Assembly (NCBI GenBank): GCA_001805845.1
Contig: MHHA01000067.1
Coordinates: forward strand, 1 to 8,581
Direction of reading: 5' to 3'
Source of the DNA: Omnitrophica WOR_2 bacterium RIFCSPLOWO2_12_FULL_46_30
GTDB lineage: Bacteria; Omnitrophota; Gorgyraeia; Gygaellales; UBA12090
Length of the DNA: 8,581 bases
Position 1 is the stretch's first letter. Each line of letters begins with the position of its first letter. A program made the translations under genes and the position numbers. Positions 1 to 6,584 of this stretch are shown here, one piece after another. Under the pieces are notes generated by a model. It searched no databases. It saw only the letters and a list, made by a program, of their open reading frames with translations, and was not told the origin of the DNA.

Positions 1-189
1 CCCTCAGCCGCAAACTTTATCTTGATTGACTTGAGACAAGATGGCTTGAAGATCTTTAATAAGCTTCTTAAGCAAGGCGTGATTGTCAGGGATATGCGGC
101 AGTATGGTTTAAAAGATTTTATCCGGGTAACTATTGGAACCGAGAAAGAGAACAGAAAATTTGTTGCAGCATTAAAGAAGGTATTATAG
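1..189 (+). CDS. hisC: Histidinol-phosphate aminotransferase, C-terminal end (5' end outside window)
   Basis: Frame 1 is open from base 1 to a TAG at 187-189 and gives the last 62 residues of a fold-type I PLP aminotransferase. The fragment carries the family's C-terminal pattern: ANFILIDL at 4-11, GVIVRDM at 26-32, YGLKDFIRVTIGT at 35-47 and EN at 50-51. The Arg of IRVTIG (R42 of the fragment) is the residue that binds the substrate carboxylate in this family. HisC converts imidazole-acetol phosphate and glutamate to histidinol phosphate. Because aroF and tyrA follow directly, this copy may also, or mainly, aminate 4-hydroxyphenylpyruvate or phenylpyruvate, as HisC-like enzymes in aromatic operons do; that is inference. 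The PLP lysine lies upstream of the window and cannot be checked. The family is close to certain, the exact substrate is not. Confidence 0.85.
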   Translation, partial: PSAANFILIDLRQDGLKIFNKLLKQGVIVRDMRQYGLKDFIRVTIGTEKENRKFVAALKKVL

Positions 190-214
190 CCGCTAAAATC
201 AAAGGAGAGTTTTT

Positions 215-1231
215 ATGATTATTGTATTGCGTCCGGAGGCAACGGAAAAACAAATTGAGCATATTGTCCAACGGGTAACCAAGTTAGGGCTGAAGCCGCT
301 GGTCTCTAAAGGCACCGAGCGCACCATCATCGGCGTTATCGGCCCCGAGGATATCTTGCGCGCTACCCCTTTAGAGGTATTTCCCGGGGTAGAGAAGGTG
401 ATGCCGGTGCTCTCGCCTTATAAATTGGTCTCCCGGGAATTTCGCAAAGAAAATTCGGTCATTGAGATTGGCAGGGGGATTAAAATCGGCTCTCAGGAAA
501 TTATCATCATTGCCGGCCCCTGCGCCATTGAGAATTACGAAAGCCTGTATGAGGCCGCAAAGTCAGTAAAGGCCTCTGGAGCAAAGGCATTGCGGGGAGG
601 AGCCTTTAAACCCCGGACCTCTCCGTATACCTTTCAGGGTTTAGGAGAGGAGGGTTTAAAATATCTCAAGGATGTGGGAGATAAATTAGGGCTTCCTACG
701 GTAACTGAGGTAATGGATACCCGCGATATAGAGTTAGTGGCGCGTTACGCCGATGTTTTACAGATAGGCGCGCGCAATATGCAGAATTTTGTTCTGCTTA
801 AAGAGGTGGGTTTGACCAAGAAGCCGGTAATCTTAAAGCGCGGGCTTTCGGCAACGGTTAAAGAGTGGCTTATGTCTGCGGAGTATATCCTGGCCGGGGG
901 AAATATGAATGTCATTCTTTGCGAACGCGGTATCCGCACTTTTGAAGATTCAACCAGAAATACCTTAGATATCAGCGCTATCCCGGTGGTAAAGCAGGCG
1001 AGCCACTTGCCTATTATCGTTGACCCCTCCCATGCCTGCGGCCGCTGGGGCTTAGTCGGGCCTTTAGCAAGGGCCGCGGTTGCCGGGGGATGCGACGGCT
1101 TGATTATTGAGGTGCATCCCCGGCCCGAAGAGGCCCTTTCCGACGGAGCCCAGTCCTTGACCCCGGAGAGCTTTGCCGAGCTCATTCCGCCGATTAAACA
1201 AATTGCCAATGTCTTAGGAAGAAAGGTATGA
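215..1231 (+). CDS. aroF: 3-deoxy-7-phosphoheptulonate (DAHP) synthase, type I-beta, with N-terminal regulatory domain
   Basis: This cytosolic enzyme condenses phosphoenolpyruvate with erythrose 4-phosphate, the first step of the shikimate pathway. The start ATG has a good Shine-Dalgarno, AAAGGAGAG at 201-209. Residues 1 to about 70 form the ferredoxin-like domain (begins MIIVLRPEAT) seen in Thermotoga-type DAHP synthases, where it carries feedback inhibition by aromatic amino acids. The TIM barrel follows, with GPCAIE (101-106), GGAFKPRTSPYTFQG, LQIGARNMQNF, LKRG, CERGIRTFE, DPSHACG and EVHPRPEEALSDGAQSL. The four metal ligands of the family are all present: C103, H273, E299 and D310. The length of 338 aa is normal for the type with the regulatory domain. 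It starts 25 nt after hisC and overlaps tyrA by 4 nt (ATGA), so it is very probably in one operon with them. Feedback control by tyrosine or phenylalanine is inferred from the domain, not shown. The symbol aroF is the usual label for this family; aroG or aroA(f) are also used. Confidence 0.96.
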   Translation: MIIVLRPEATEKQIEHIVQRVTKLGLKPLVSKGTERTIIGVIGPEDILRATPLEVFPGVEKVMPVLSPYKLVSREFRKENSVIEIGRGIKIGSQEIIIIAGPCAIENYESLYEAAKSVKASGAKALRGGAFKPRTSPYTFQGLGEEGLKYLKDVGDKLGLPTVTEVMDTRDIELVARYADVLQIGARNMQNFVLLKEVGLTKKPVILKRGLSATVKEWLMSAEYILAGGNMNVILCERGIRTFEDSTRNTLDISAIPVVKQASHLPIIVDPSHACGRWGLVGPLARAAVAGGCDGLIIEVHPRPEEALSDGAQSLTPESFAELIPPIKQIANVLGRKV

Positions 1232-2067
1232 AGCTGTTTAAGAAGGTGGCTATTGTTGGCGTGGGGCTCATTGGCGGCTCTTTAGGGCTGGCGATAAAAA
1301 ACAAAGGAATTGCTAATAAAGTTATCGGCATCGGCCATCGCCGGAAGTCCATTGATGAGGCGATAAGACGAAAAACTATTGATGTGGGCTCTTTAGAGCT
1401 AAGCAGCATAAAAGATGCGGATTTGGTTATTCTATGCGCGCCGGTCGGTGAAATACTTAAAATCCTGCCTAAGCTTTCGCAATTTATTAACTTAAATTGT
1501 TTAGTTATTGATGTGGGCTCAACAAAATCAGAGATTATGAAGCTCGCCCAAAAAAGCAAGGTTAAATTTATCGGCTGCCATCCTTTAGCCGGTATGGAGA
1601 AAAAAGGCGTGGAGAACGCCAAGCGCGGTATTTTCCGGGATTCGCTTTGCTTGCTTGTGCCGCTTAAAAATACCGCTAAGGGAGACCTGAAAAAAATCCA
1701 GAGGTTCTGGAAAATATTAGGAGCAAGGACTAAGCTCATTGATGCCTCAAGCCATGACCGCATTCTCGCCTTTACCAGCCATCTGCCGCATGCGGTTGTT
1801 TTTAGCCTCCTTGACTGCATCAGGCCCGGGTATCTGCCGTATGGCTCAAGCGGTTTAAAGGATACTACCCGTATCGGTTTATCCGACCCTTATCTCTGGC
1901 GGGATATCTTTCTGACTAACCGCAAAGAATTGCTTTTTACGCTCAAGAATTTCAAGAAATCGCTCGCCCATCTTGAACTTCTTGTCAAAAACAACCAGCC
2001 CAAAAAAACAGCGGCCTATCTTCAGAAAGCCGGAATCAAGCGCAATGAGTTCACCGATAAGGCCTAA
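1228..2067 (+). CDS. tyrA: Prephenate dehydrogenase
   Basis: The product oxidatively decarboxylates prephenate to 4-hydroxyphenylpyruvate, or arogenate to tyrosine in some family members, using NAD(P)+. The N-terminal Rossmann fold shows VAIVGVGLIGGSLG at 7-20 (GxGxxG motif). The motif CHPLAGMEKKGVENA contains the conserved catalytic His, H118. SHLPHAVVFSLL (H185, H188) opens the C-terminal helical dimerisation domain, and the GLKDTTRIGLSDPYLWRDIF block is typical of the family. At 279 aa it is a short form: no ACT domain and no fused chorismate mutase or AroA is visible, so any feedback control would sit in aroF. The start overlaps the aroF stop as ATGA, and AGGAAGAAAGG at 1216-1226 can serve as ribosome binding site. 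The last 23 nt overlap cmk. Specificity for prephenate versus arogenate, and NAD versus NADP, cannot be read with confidence. Confidence 0.95.
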   Translation: MKLFKKVAIVGVGLIGGSLGLAIKNKGIANKVIGIGHRRKSIDEAIRRKTIDVGSLELSSIKDADLVILCAPVGEILKILPKLSQFINLNCLVIDVGSTKSEIMKLAQKSKVKFIGCHPLAGMEKKGVENAKRGIFRDSLCLLVPLKNTAKGDLKKIQRFWKILGARTKLIDASSHDRILAFTSHLPHAVVFSLLDCIRPGYLPYGSSGLKDTTRIGLSDPYLWRDIFLTNRKELLFTLKNFKKSLAHLELLVKNNQPKKTAAYLQKAGIKRNEFTDKA

Positions 2068-2728
2068 GAAGCTGATTATTGCCGTTGACGGCCCTGCCGG
2101 CGCAGGCAAATCCACCATTGCCCGCTTAGTAGCCAAGAGAATGAATTTTCTTTACATTGATACCGGCGCAATGTACCGGGCCTTAACCTTAAAGGCCTTA
2201 CGAAAGGCGGTTGATATATCTAACGCAGCCCAGCTTACGCGATTAGCTAAGAATACCAGGATCGATTTAGAAAATAACCCCGACGGCTCAATCAAGGTCC
2301 TGCTTGATAATGAGGATGTTTCTCTTGATATCAGAAAACCGGAGATTACTAAGTTCGTCTCGGATGTGGCTAAGGTTCGCGGCGTAAGAAAAGAGATGCT
2401 TCATCTGCAGCGCAGATTTGGCGGACGCGCATCCTGCGTCTTAGACGGCAGGGATATCGGGACCGTGGTATTTCCCAATGCGGATAGGAAGTTTTTTCTT
2501 GACGCCGAGTTTAAAGCTCGGGTGAGCAGGCGCCATAAGGAATTAAAGGAGAATAGAGAGGCGGTAACGGTTGAGGACGTCAAGAAGGACCTTAAGAACA
2601 GAGATACCATTGATTCAAGCCGCAAATGCGCGCCCCTTAAAAAAGCGGATGATGCGATTTATGTAGACACCACTCGTATGACGATTAGAGAGGTAGTGGA
2701 TACGGTTTTAGGATGGGTAAATCACTGA
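2045..2728 (+). CDS. cmk: (d)CMP kinase (cytidylate kinase)
   Basis: Transfers phosphate from ATP to CMP or dCMP in the cytosol, feeding CTP, dCTP and CDP-diacylglycerol synthesis. The P-loop GPAGAGKST is at residues 16-24 and is followed by the family pattern YIDTGAMYRALTLKAL. The central LDGRDIGTVVFPNADRKFFLDA block and RVSRRHKEL are the CMP-kinase signature, and the C-terminal RDTIDSSRKCAPLKKADDAIYVDTT motif is almost exactly family consensus. I chose the ATG at 2045, giving 227 aa, the usual family length. An in-frame ATG at 1973 would add 24 residues with no family counterpart and lie deep inside tyrA. The gene overlaps tyrA by 23 nt and lepA by 16 nt, so translation is probably coupled. 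No strong Shine-Dalgarno is visible; GGA near 2031 is weak. aroA is usually the upstream neighbour in related clusters and is missing here. Confidence 0.95.
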   Translation: MSSPIRPKKLIIAVDGPAGAGKSTIARLVAKRMNFLYIDTGAMYRALTLKALRKAVDISNAAQLTRLAKNTRIDLENNPDGSIKVLLDNEDVSLDIRKPEITKFVSDVAKVRGVRKEMLHLQRRFGGRASCVLDGRDIGTVVFPNADRKFFLDAEFKARVSRRHKELKENREAVTVEDVKKDLKNRDTIDSSRKCAPLKKADDAIYVDTTRMTIREVVDTVLGWVNH

Positions 2729-4509
2729 TTCGTAATTTCTGTATCATCGCCCACATTGACCACGGCAAATCTACCCTTGCGGATAGAATCTTAGAGTTCG
2801 TGGGCGCGGTGGATAAGCGCACCTTCCATAACCAGCTCCTTGATGATATGGAGTTGGAGCGGGAGCGGGGGATAACCATCAAGGCCTCAACCGTACGCCT
2901 TGAATACAAAGCCCTGAATGGGCAGGCCTACATTTTTAATTTGATTGATACCCCGGGCCATGTGGATTTTACCTATGAGGTCTCTAAGGCCCTGGCTGCC
3001 TGCGAAGGGGCGTTGTTGGTTGTGGATGCCACCCAGGGCATCGAAGCTCAGACCGTTGCCAACTTTAATTTAGCTAAGGAGCTGAAATTAAAGCTCATTC
3101 CGGTAATAAATAAAATTGATTTACTCAGCGCTGATATTGAAAGAACCAAAAAGCAGCTGCTGGAGGTTTTTCATTTTGAGGAGAAAGAGATAATTCTGGC
3201 TTCAGGAAAAGAGGGAACCGGCGTGGGAGATATTTTAGAAAGAATTATTGAGGCAGTTCCGCCTCCTTCGGGCGATCCGGACATGCCTTTAAAATCCTTG
3301 ATTTTTGATTCCGTATTTGATGTTTACCGGGGAGTTATCGTGTATCTTAAAATCGTGGAGGGAACGCTTAAGGCAGCGGATACGGTTAGGATGTATCAGA
3401 CCTCCAAGGTTTATAAGCTTGAAGAGCTGGGGGTGCTTAAAAATCTTAAAATGACCAAGGTTGAAAGCCTCTCGGCCGGTGAAGTCGGATACTTTATTTC
3501 CAACATTCGGGCTGCTATTGATGTGGCAGTGGGAGATACGGTATTTAAGGCAGGTGAAGCCATTGATGCCCCGCTTGCGGGCTTTCGCAGGTTAAAACCC
3601 CTTGTTTTTTGCGGCCTGTATCCGGTCAATGCCTCTGATTTTGATAACCTGCGCGCCGCAATTGAAAAACTCAGGCTTAGCGACGCCTCCTTTGTCTATG
3701 AAGCGGAAAGCTCGCCTTCATTTGGTTTTGGCTTTCGCTGCGGATTCTTAGGGCTGCTGCATATGGAGATAGTCCAGGAAAGATTAGAAAGGGAATATAA
3801 TCTGAATCTTATTTTAACCAGCCCCAGCGTGGTTTACCGGATTAAAAAGCGAAATGGCGAAATTACGGAGGTGGATAATCCGGCTAAACTTCCCGAGGTC
3901 CAGGATATTGCCGAGTGCGAGGAGCCCTATGTCTCGGTAATAATGCTGGTTCCCACCGATACGCTTGAGGGGGTTCATGAATTAGCCAGGGTAAAAAGAG
4001 GCATTTATAACGCTACCGAGTTTTTGGGCGCAGACCGGGTAAAGCTTGTCTACGATATGCCTCTGGCAGAAATTTTAGTTGATTTTTATGACCGCTTGAA
4101 GTCCTCAACCCGCGGCTACGGCTCTTTAGACTACGAATTTATTGGATATTTTCCCGCAAAATTGGTAAAATTGGATATCTTAATTAACGGCGCCGCCTGC
4201 GATGCCTTCTCAAGTATTATCCATAAAGAAATGGCTTATGAGAAGGGCAGGAGTTTGGTCAGCCGCCTGAAGGAATTAATTCCCAGGCAGTTATTTGAGG
4301 TAAGCATCCAGGCGGCCATAGGCAGCCAGGTTATTGCCGCGGAGAAAATCCGCGCCGCAGGAAAAAATGTAACGGCAAAATGTTACGGAGGCGATATTAC
4401 CCGTAAACGCAAGCTCTGGGAAAAGCAGAAAAGAGGAAAAGAGAGAATGAAGAGGTTTGGCAGGGTGGAAATTCCCCAGGAGGCATTCTTAGAGGTGCTG
4501 AAGATTTAG
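2713..4509 (+). CDS. lepA: Elongation factor 4 (translational GTPase LepA)
   Basis: EF-4 is a ribosome-associated GTPase thought to act in back-translocation, ribosome biogenesis or initiation under stress. The G domain begins at once: IRNFCIIAHIDHGKSTLADRILE has G1 at residues 13-21. Switch I contains ERERGITIKA, G3 is DTPGHVDF, G4 is NKID and G5 reads ASGKEG, a little different from the common SAKTG. Domains II and III follow, with SSPSFGFGFRCGFLGLLHMEIVQERLEREYNL being the EF-G-like domain III signature. The LepA-specific C-terminal domain ends with KRKLWEKQKRGKERMKRFG and VEIPQEAFLEVLKI. The length of 598 aa is standard and the gene is intact. The start overlaps the end of cmk by 16 nt and uses only a weak AGG at 2710-2712, which fits translational coupling. 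lepB starts 6 nt after its stop, the classical lepA-lepB pairing. Confidence 0.97.
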   Translation: MGKSLIRNFCIIAHIDHGKSTLADRILEFVGAVDKRTFHNQLLDDMELERERGITIKASTVRLEYKALNGQAYIFNLIDTPGHVDFTYEVSKALAACEGALLVVDATQGIEAQTVANFNLAKELKLKLIPVINKIDLLSADIERTKKQLLEVFHFEEKEIILASGKEGTGVGDILERIIEAVPPPSGDPDMPLKSLIFDSVFDVYRGVIVYLKIVEGTLKAADTVRMYQTSKVYKLEELGVLKNLKMTKVESLSAGEVGYFISNIRAAIDVAVGDTVFKAGEAIDAPLAGFRRLKPLVFCGLYPVNASDFDNLRAAIEKLRLSDASFVYEAESSPSFGFGFRCGFLGLLHMEIVQERLEREYNLNLILTSPSVVYRIKKRNGEITEVDNPAKLPEVQDIAECEEPYVSVIMLVPTDTLEGVHELARVKRGIYNATEFLGADRVKLVYDMPLAEILVDFYDRLKSSTRGYGSLDYEFIGYFPAKLVKLDILINGAACDAFSSIIHKEMAYEKGRSLVSRLKELIPRQLFEVSIQAAIGSQVIAAEKIRAAGKNVTAKCYGGDITRKRKLWEKQKRGKERMKRFGRVEIPQEAFLEVLKI

Positions 4510-4515
4510 CATAAA

Positions 4516-5193
4516 ATGAGAAACCAGAAACCAGCCACCGCCAAGGCGGGGTGCCGCCAAGGCGGCAAAACCAGCCACCGCCAAGGCGGGGTGCCGCCAA
4601 GGCGGCAAAACCAGAAGAAGAAAATAAAATCCGTAGTCCGGGAGTGGGTTGAGTCCCTTATCGTTGCGCTTATCCTGGCGCTTTTTATCCGCCAATTCAT
4701 CGTCCAGGCCTTTAAGATCCCTACCGGTTCAATGCGCACCACCCTGCTGGAAGGCGATCGCATCTTAGTGAATAAGTTTATCTATGGCGCAAAGATTCCT
4801 TTTACCGACTTAGTGCTTCCGGCCCTGCGAGAGCCGAAGCGCGGCGATGTGATTGTCTTTATTTACCCTCAAGATCGCAAAAAGGACTTTATCAAACGGC
4901 TGATTGCTTTACCCGGCGAAACAGTGGAAATCAAAAACGGCGGTATCTACATCAATGAAGTTTTCAATAAAGAGCCGCTGATAAGCAACCATTACTATTA
5001 CAACCGCCCGGAAAGCGCCTATGGCAGAGAAGGACAAGCGATTAAGGTTCCTGAGGATTTCTACTATGTCCTGGGCGATAATTCCTCATCCTCGCAGGAC
5101 AGCCGCTACTGGGGTTTTGTGCCCCAGAAGAATCTCTTAGGCAAGGCGATGCTCATTTACTGGCCAATCAATCGGATGAGGATTATTAGATGA
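4516..5193 (+). CDS. lepB: Signal peptidase I with an inserted N-terminal tail
   Basis: Type I signal peptidase cleaves signal peptides on the outer face of the inner membrane with a Ser-Lys dyad. One membrane segment (about residues 45-63) is followed by box B, IPTGSMRTTLLEGD, with nucleophile S72. Box D is FIKRLIALPGE with general-base lysine K127, and box E is GDNSSSSQDSRYWG, which has Ser where Arg is common after GDN. Length 225 aa. The odd part is residues 5-33, a hydrophilic K/R/Q/G-rich stretch encoded by a tandem 40-nt palindromic repeat; without it the protein would begin MRNQKKKIKS and run straight into the membrane helix. The start at 4516 is chosen because no other ATG precedes the catalytic Ser. 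An in-frame GTG at 4591, inside the repeat, is the only other candidate. The nearest Shine-Dalgarno, AGAGGTG at 4491-4497, is 18 nt away, so coupling to lepA (6 nt gap) is likely. The stop overlaps pgsA as ATGA. Confidence 0.94.
   Translation: MRNQKPATAKAGCRQGGKTSHRQGGVPPRRQNQKKKIKSVVREWVESLIVALILALFIRQFIVQAFKIPTGSMRTTLLEGDRILVNKFIYGAKIPFTDLVLPALREPKRGDVIVFIYPQDRKKDFIKRLIALPGETVEIKNGGIYINEVFNKEPLISNHYYYNRPESAYGREGQAIKVPEDFYYVLGDNSSSSQDSRYWGFVPQKNLLGKAMLIYWPINRMRIIR
4528..4614 (+). repeat. Tandem 40-nt palindromic repeat inside the lepB N-terminus (in-frame 87-nt insertion)
   Basis: Two identical 40-nt units (4528-4567 and 4568-4607) plus a trailing 7 nt. The 7-mer AAACCAG occurs four times: at 4521, 4528, 4568 and 4608. 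Each unit contains two tiny hairpins, CCGCC-AA-GGCGG (first at 4538-4549) and GCCGCC-AA-GGCGGC (first at 4553-4566). The inner GGCGG and CCGCC can also pair with each other around GGTG, giving mutually exclusive folds. The tract from the second AAACCAG to the last one is exactly 87 nt, or 29 codons. Because the unit of 40 is not divisible by 3, the two copies are read in different frames and encode different peptides. Deleting it restores a plain lepB start. It looks like a short mobile or amplified palindromic element; origin is inference. Confidence 0.85.
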
Positions 5194-5273
5194 ACCCCGT
5201 TCAAAACTACAGCGCAACAGGAAAAGAAAAAGAGGTTTTGAACGGGGTGAACCCCGCTCAAAAAACCAGGGGA
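5190..5273 (+). repeat. Hairpin-forming insertion at the pgsA start (84 nt between two ATGA copies)
   Basis: Three alternating arms lie here. Arm A (5194-5207, ACCCCGTTCAAAAC) is a perfect 14-bp inverted match to arm B (5235-5248, GTTTTGAACGGGGT), with a 27-nt purine-rich loop. Arm B can instead pair with arm C (5252-5267, CCCCGCTCAAAAAACC) around a TGAA loop, with one mismatch and a 2-nt bulge. A and C are near-direct repeats, TGAACCCCG at 5191 and again at 5248. The tract is bounded by ATGA at 5190-5193 and ATGA at 5274-5277, and its 84-nt period keeps the frame. It encodes a hydrophilic 28-residue N-terminal tail with two similar peptides, NPVQ and NPAQ. An RNA switch between the two hairpins is conceivable, but an inserted palindromic element is the simpler reading. 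Confidence 0.8.
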
Positions 5274-5840
5274 ATGAGTTTTGCGAACAAGGTTTCTATT
5301 TTCAGGATTGTTTCGGTCCCGTTTTTCGTGACCGCCATTTTGTATTACCAGCCCTGGCGGGATTATCTGAGGTTTGTTGCCTTATGCATATTCTCTTTAG
5401 CGGTTTTCTCCGACGGCTTAGACGGATTTTTGGCCAGGGTTATGCGGCAGAAAACCAAGGCCGGCTCAATCTTAGACCCTTTAGCGGACAAGATGCTCTT
5501 ATCCTGCGCCTTTATTTTTGTTTACCTTAAGGACAATTTTCCGCAGGGTATCAACGTGCCGCTGTGGTTGGTGATAATTGTTTTAAGCCGCGACTTATTG
5601 ATTCTTCTGGGCGCAGCGGTAATTTATATGACTAAGGATGAATTGGTCTTAACTCCCAGCCGCTGGGGAAAATATACGACTTTTTTTCAGATGTCTACTA
5701 TCGTCTTAGTCCTGCTCCAATTTCAATATACCTATCTGGCAGCGGTCTTAACCGCCTTTTTTACGGTGAGCTCATCTATTGATTATTTAAAGAAAGGGCT
5801 AAAGGTTTTGTATGCTCCTGATTTTATCCGTAGCGCTTAG
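5190..5840 (+). CDS. pgsA: CDP-diacylglycerol--glycerol-3-phosphate 3-phosphatidyltransferase
   Basis: An inner-membrane CDP-alcohol phosphatidyltransferase making phosphatidylglycerol phosphate, the committed step to phosphatidylglycerol and cardiolipin. The signature D-x2-D-G-x2-A-R-x8-G-x3-D-x3-D is complete: D75, D78, G79, A82, R83, G92, D96 and D100, counted from the 5190 start. Several hydrophobic segments flank it. Other family members (phosphatidylserine synthase, phosphatidylinositol-type) share the motif, but length, the NKVSIFRIVSVPFF opening and the adjacent plsY favour PgsA. The first 28 residues are encoded by a palindromic insertion; the usual family start corresponds to M29 at 5274. 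I kept 5190 because it has a well-placed Shine-Dalgarno (TGAGGA, 5177-5182) and the ATGA overlap with lepB, while AGGGG sits only about 1 nt before 5274. The gene overlaps plsY by 29 nt. Confidence 0.91.
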   Translation: MNPVQNYSATGKEKEVLNGVNPAQKTRGMSFANKVSIFRIVSVPFFVTAILYYQPWRDYLRFVALCIFSLAVFSDGLDGFLARVMRQKTKAGSILDPLADKMLLSCAFIFVYLKDNFPQGINVPLWLVIIVLSRDLLILLGAAVIYMTKDELVLTPSRWGKYTTFFQMSTIVLVLLQFQYTYLAAVLTAFFTVSSSIDYLKKGLKVLYAPDFIRSA

Positions 5841-6447
5841 TTATCTCATTGGCTCTATTCCCAGCGCCTATATTTTAGGAAGATTAGCCAGGGGTATAGA
5901 CATCCGTAAGCATGGCTCAGGCAACGTAGGCGCAACCAACGCCTTTCGCGTCCTTGGCCCCTATATAGGTATAACGGTCCTATTCCTTGACGGTTTAAAA
6001 GGACTTATCTGCGTGGCGCCGCTCGCGGACTTTATTATTCAGCAAGGTTTAGGCCTGGATAGTTTGCTCTTAAGAATTTTACTGGGAATAGCGGCGGTTG
6101 CCGGCCATAGTTTGACTATTTTCCTAAGGTTTAAGGGTGGTAAGGGTATGGCTACTACCCTGGGTGTCCTAATTGGATTCGCGCTCAAGTTCCCGGCTCT
6201 GAAAATAATCCTGCTTGCGGAAATATTGCTCTGGCTTGCCGTATTCTCTATAAGCAGAATAGTTTCCCTGGCTTCCATAGTAAGCGCGGCCCTTTTTCCC
6301 GTCTTTTTTATAATTTTGAAACAACCGATACCGCTGATTTTAATGGCTTTGACTCTTGCCATCTTTGTAATTATTCGTCATAAGTCAAATATCTACAGAC
6401 TGTTACACAAGCAAGAACCACGCCTGAATCTTCGCCGCAAGCCATAA
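5812..6447 (+). CDS. plsY: Acyl-phosphate:glycerol-3-phosphate acyltransferase
   Basis: An inner-membrane enzyme that transfers the acyl group from acyl-phosphate (made by PlsX) to glycerol 3-phosphate, giving lysophosphatidate, the first phospholipid intermediate. All family motifs are visible: LIGSIPSAYILGRL at 12-25, KHGSGNVGATNAFRVLG at 33-49, LDGLKG, then GHSLTIFLRFKGGKGMAT starting at G98-H99, and near the C-terminus IRHKSNIYRLL. Five or so hydrophobic segments are apparent, and 211 aa is normal. The ATG at 5812 gives the canonical N-terminus and is preceded by AAAGG (5801-5805). It overlaps the end of pgsA by 29 nt, so it is very likely translationally coupled. It closes the cluster: the next gene has its own promoter. 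No convincing intrinsic terminator follows it. Confidence 0.96.
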   Translation: MLLILSVALSYLIGSIPSAYILGRLARGIDIRKHGSGNVGATNAFRVLGPYIGITVLFLDGLKGLICVAPLADFIIQQGLGLDSLLLRILLGIAAVAGHSLTIFLRFKGGKGMATTLGVLIGFALKFPALKIILLAEILLWLAVFSISRIVSLASIVSAALFPVFFIILKQPIPLILMALTLAIFVIIRHKSNIYRLLHKQEPRLNLRRKP

Positions 6448-6584
6448 ATATTTCCTCTAAAAAAGCGCTTTCTTAAAATGGCTGTTTTACCCTTGAAATC
6501 ATGATGGGGGGTGTTATACTTTCTTTAGAAGTTTTATCTTAGCTTGTTAAAAACTTTTAAAAACTATATATAACCCCACCAGCC
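6448..6584 (+). promoter_or_regulatory. Intergenic region with sigma70-type promoter for the 110-aa gene
   Basis: A -35 box TTGAAA lies at 6493-6498 and a -10 box TATACT at 6515-6520, separated by 16 nt. TG at 6512-6513 places an extended -10 element (TGTTATACT) and the spacer carries a run of six G. Transcription would begin near 6527 and give a leader of about 58 nt with no Shine-Dalgarno before the ATG at 6585. The leader contains AAACTTTTAAAAAC at 6551-6564, which recurs at 6960-6973. A 10-bp palindrome (AAAGCGCTTT, 6462-6471) sits just after plsY but has no usable loop or U-tract, so I do not call it a terminator. Confidence 0.65.

Noticed and set aside
745..1820. Long minus-strand reading frames opposite aroF and tyrA
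   Set aside because: Shadows of well-conserved + strand genes; translations show no recognisable motifs.
1973..2044. Longer cmk start at 1973
   Set aside because: Adds 24 residues with no counterpart in the family and would overlap tyrA by 95 nt; ATG 2045 gives the usual length.
4528..4614. CRISPR array
   Set aside because: Only two directly adjacent units with identical content and no unique spacers; no cas genes.
4397..4763. Overlapping minus-strand reading frames encoding repeated PPWRHPALAVAG-like peptides
   Set aside because: They are the complement of the tandem 40-nt repeat in three frames; there is no ribosome binding site or promoter, and the + strand lepA and lepB are certain.
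6462..6471. Palindrome AAAGCGCTTT after plsY as a terminator
   Set aside because: Perfect palindrome without a loop, short and weak stem, and no proper U-tract; more likely chance.
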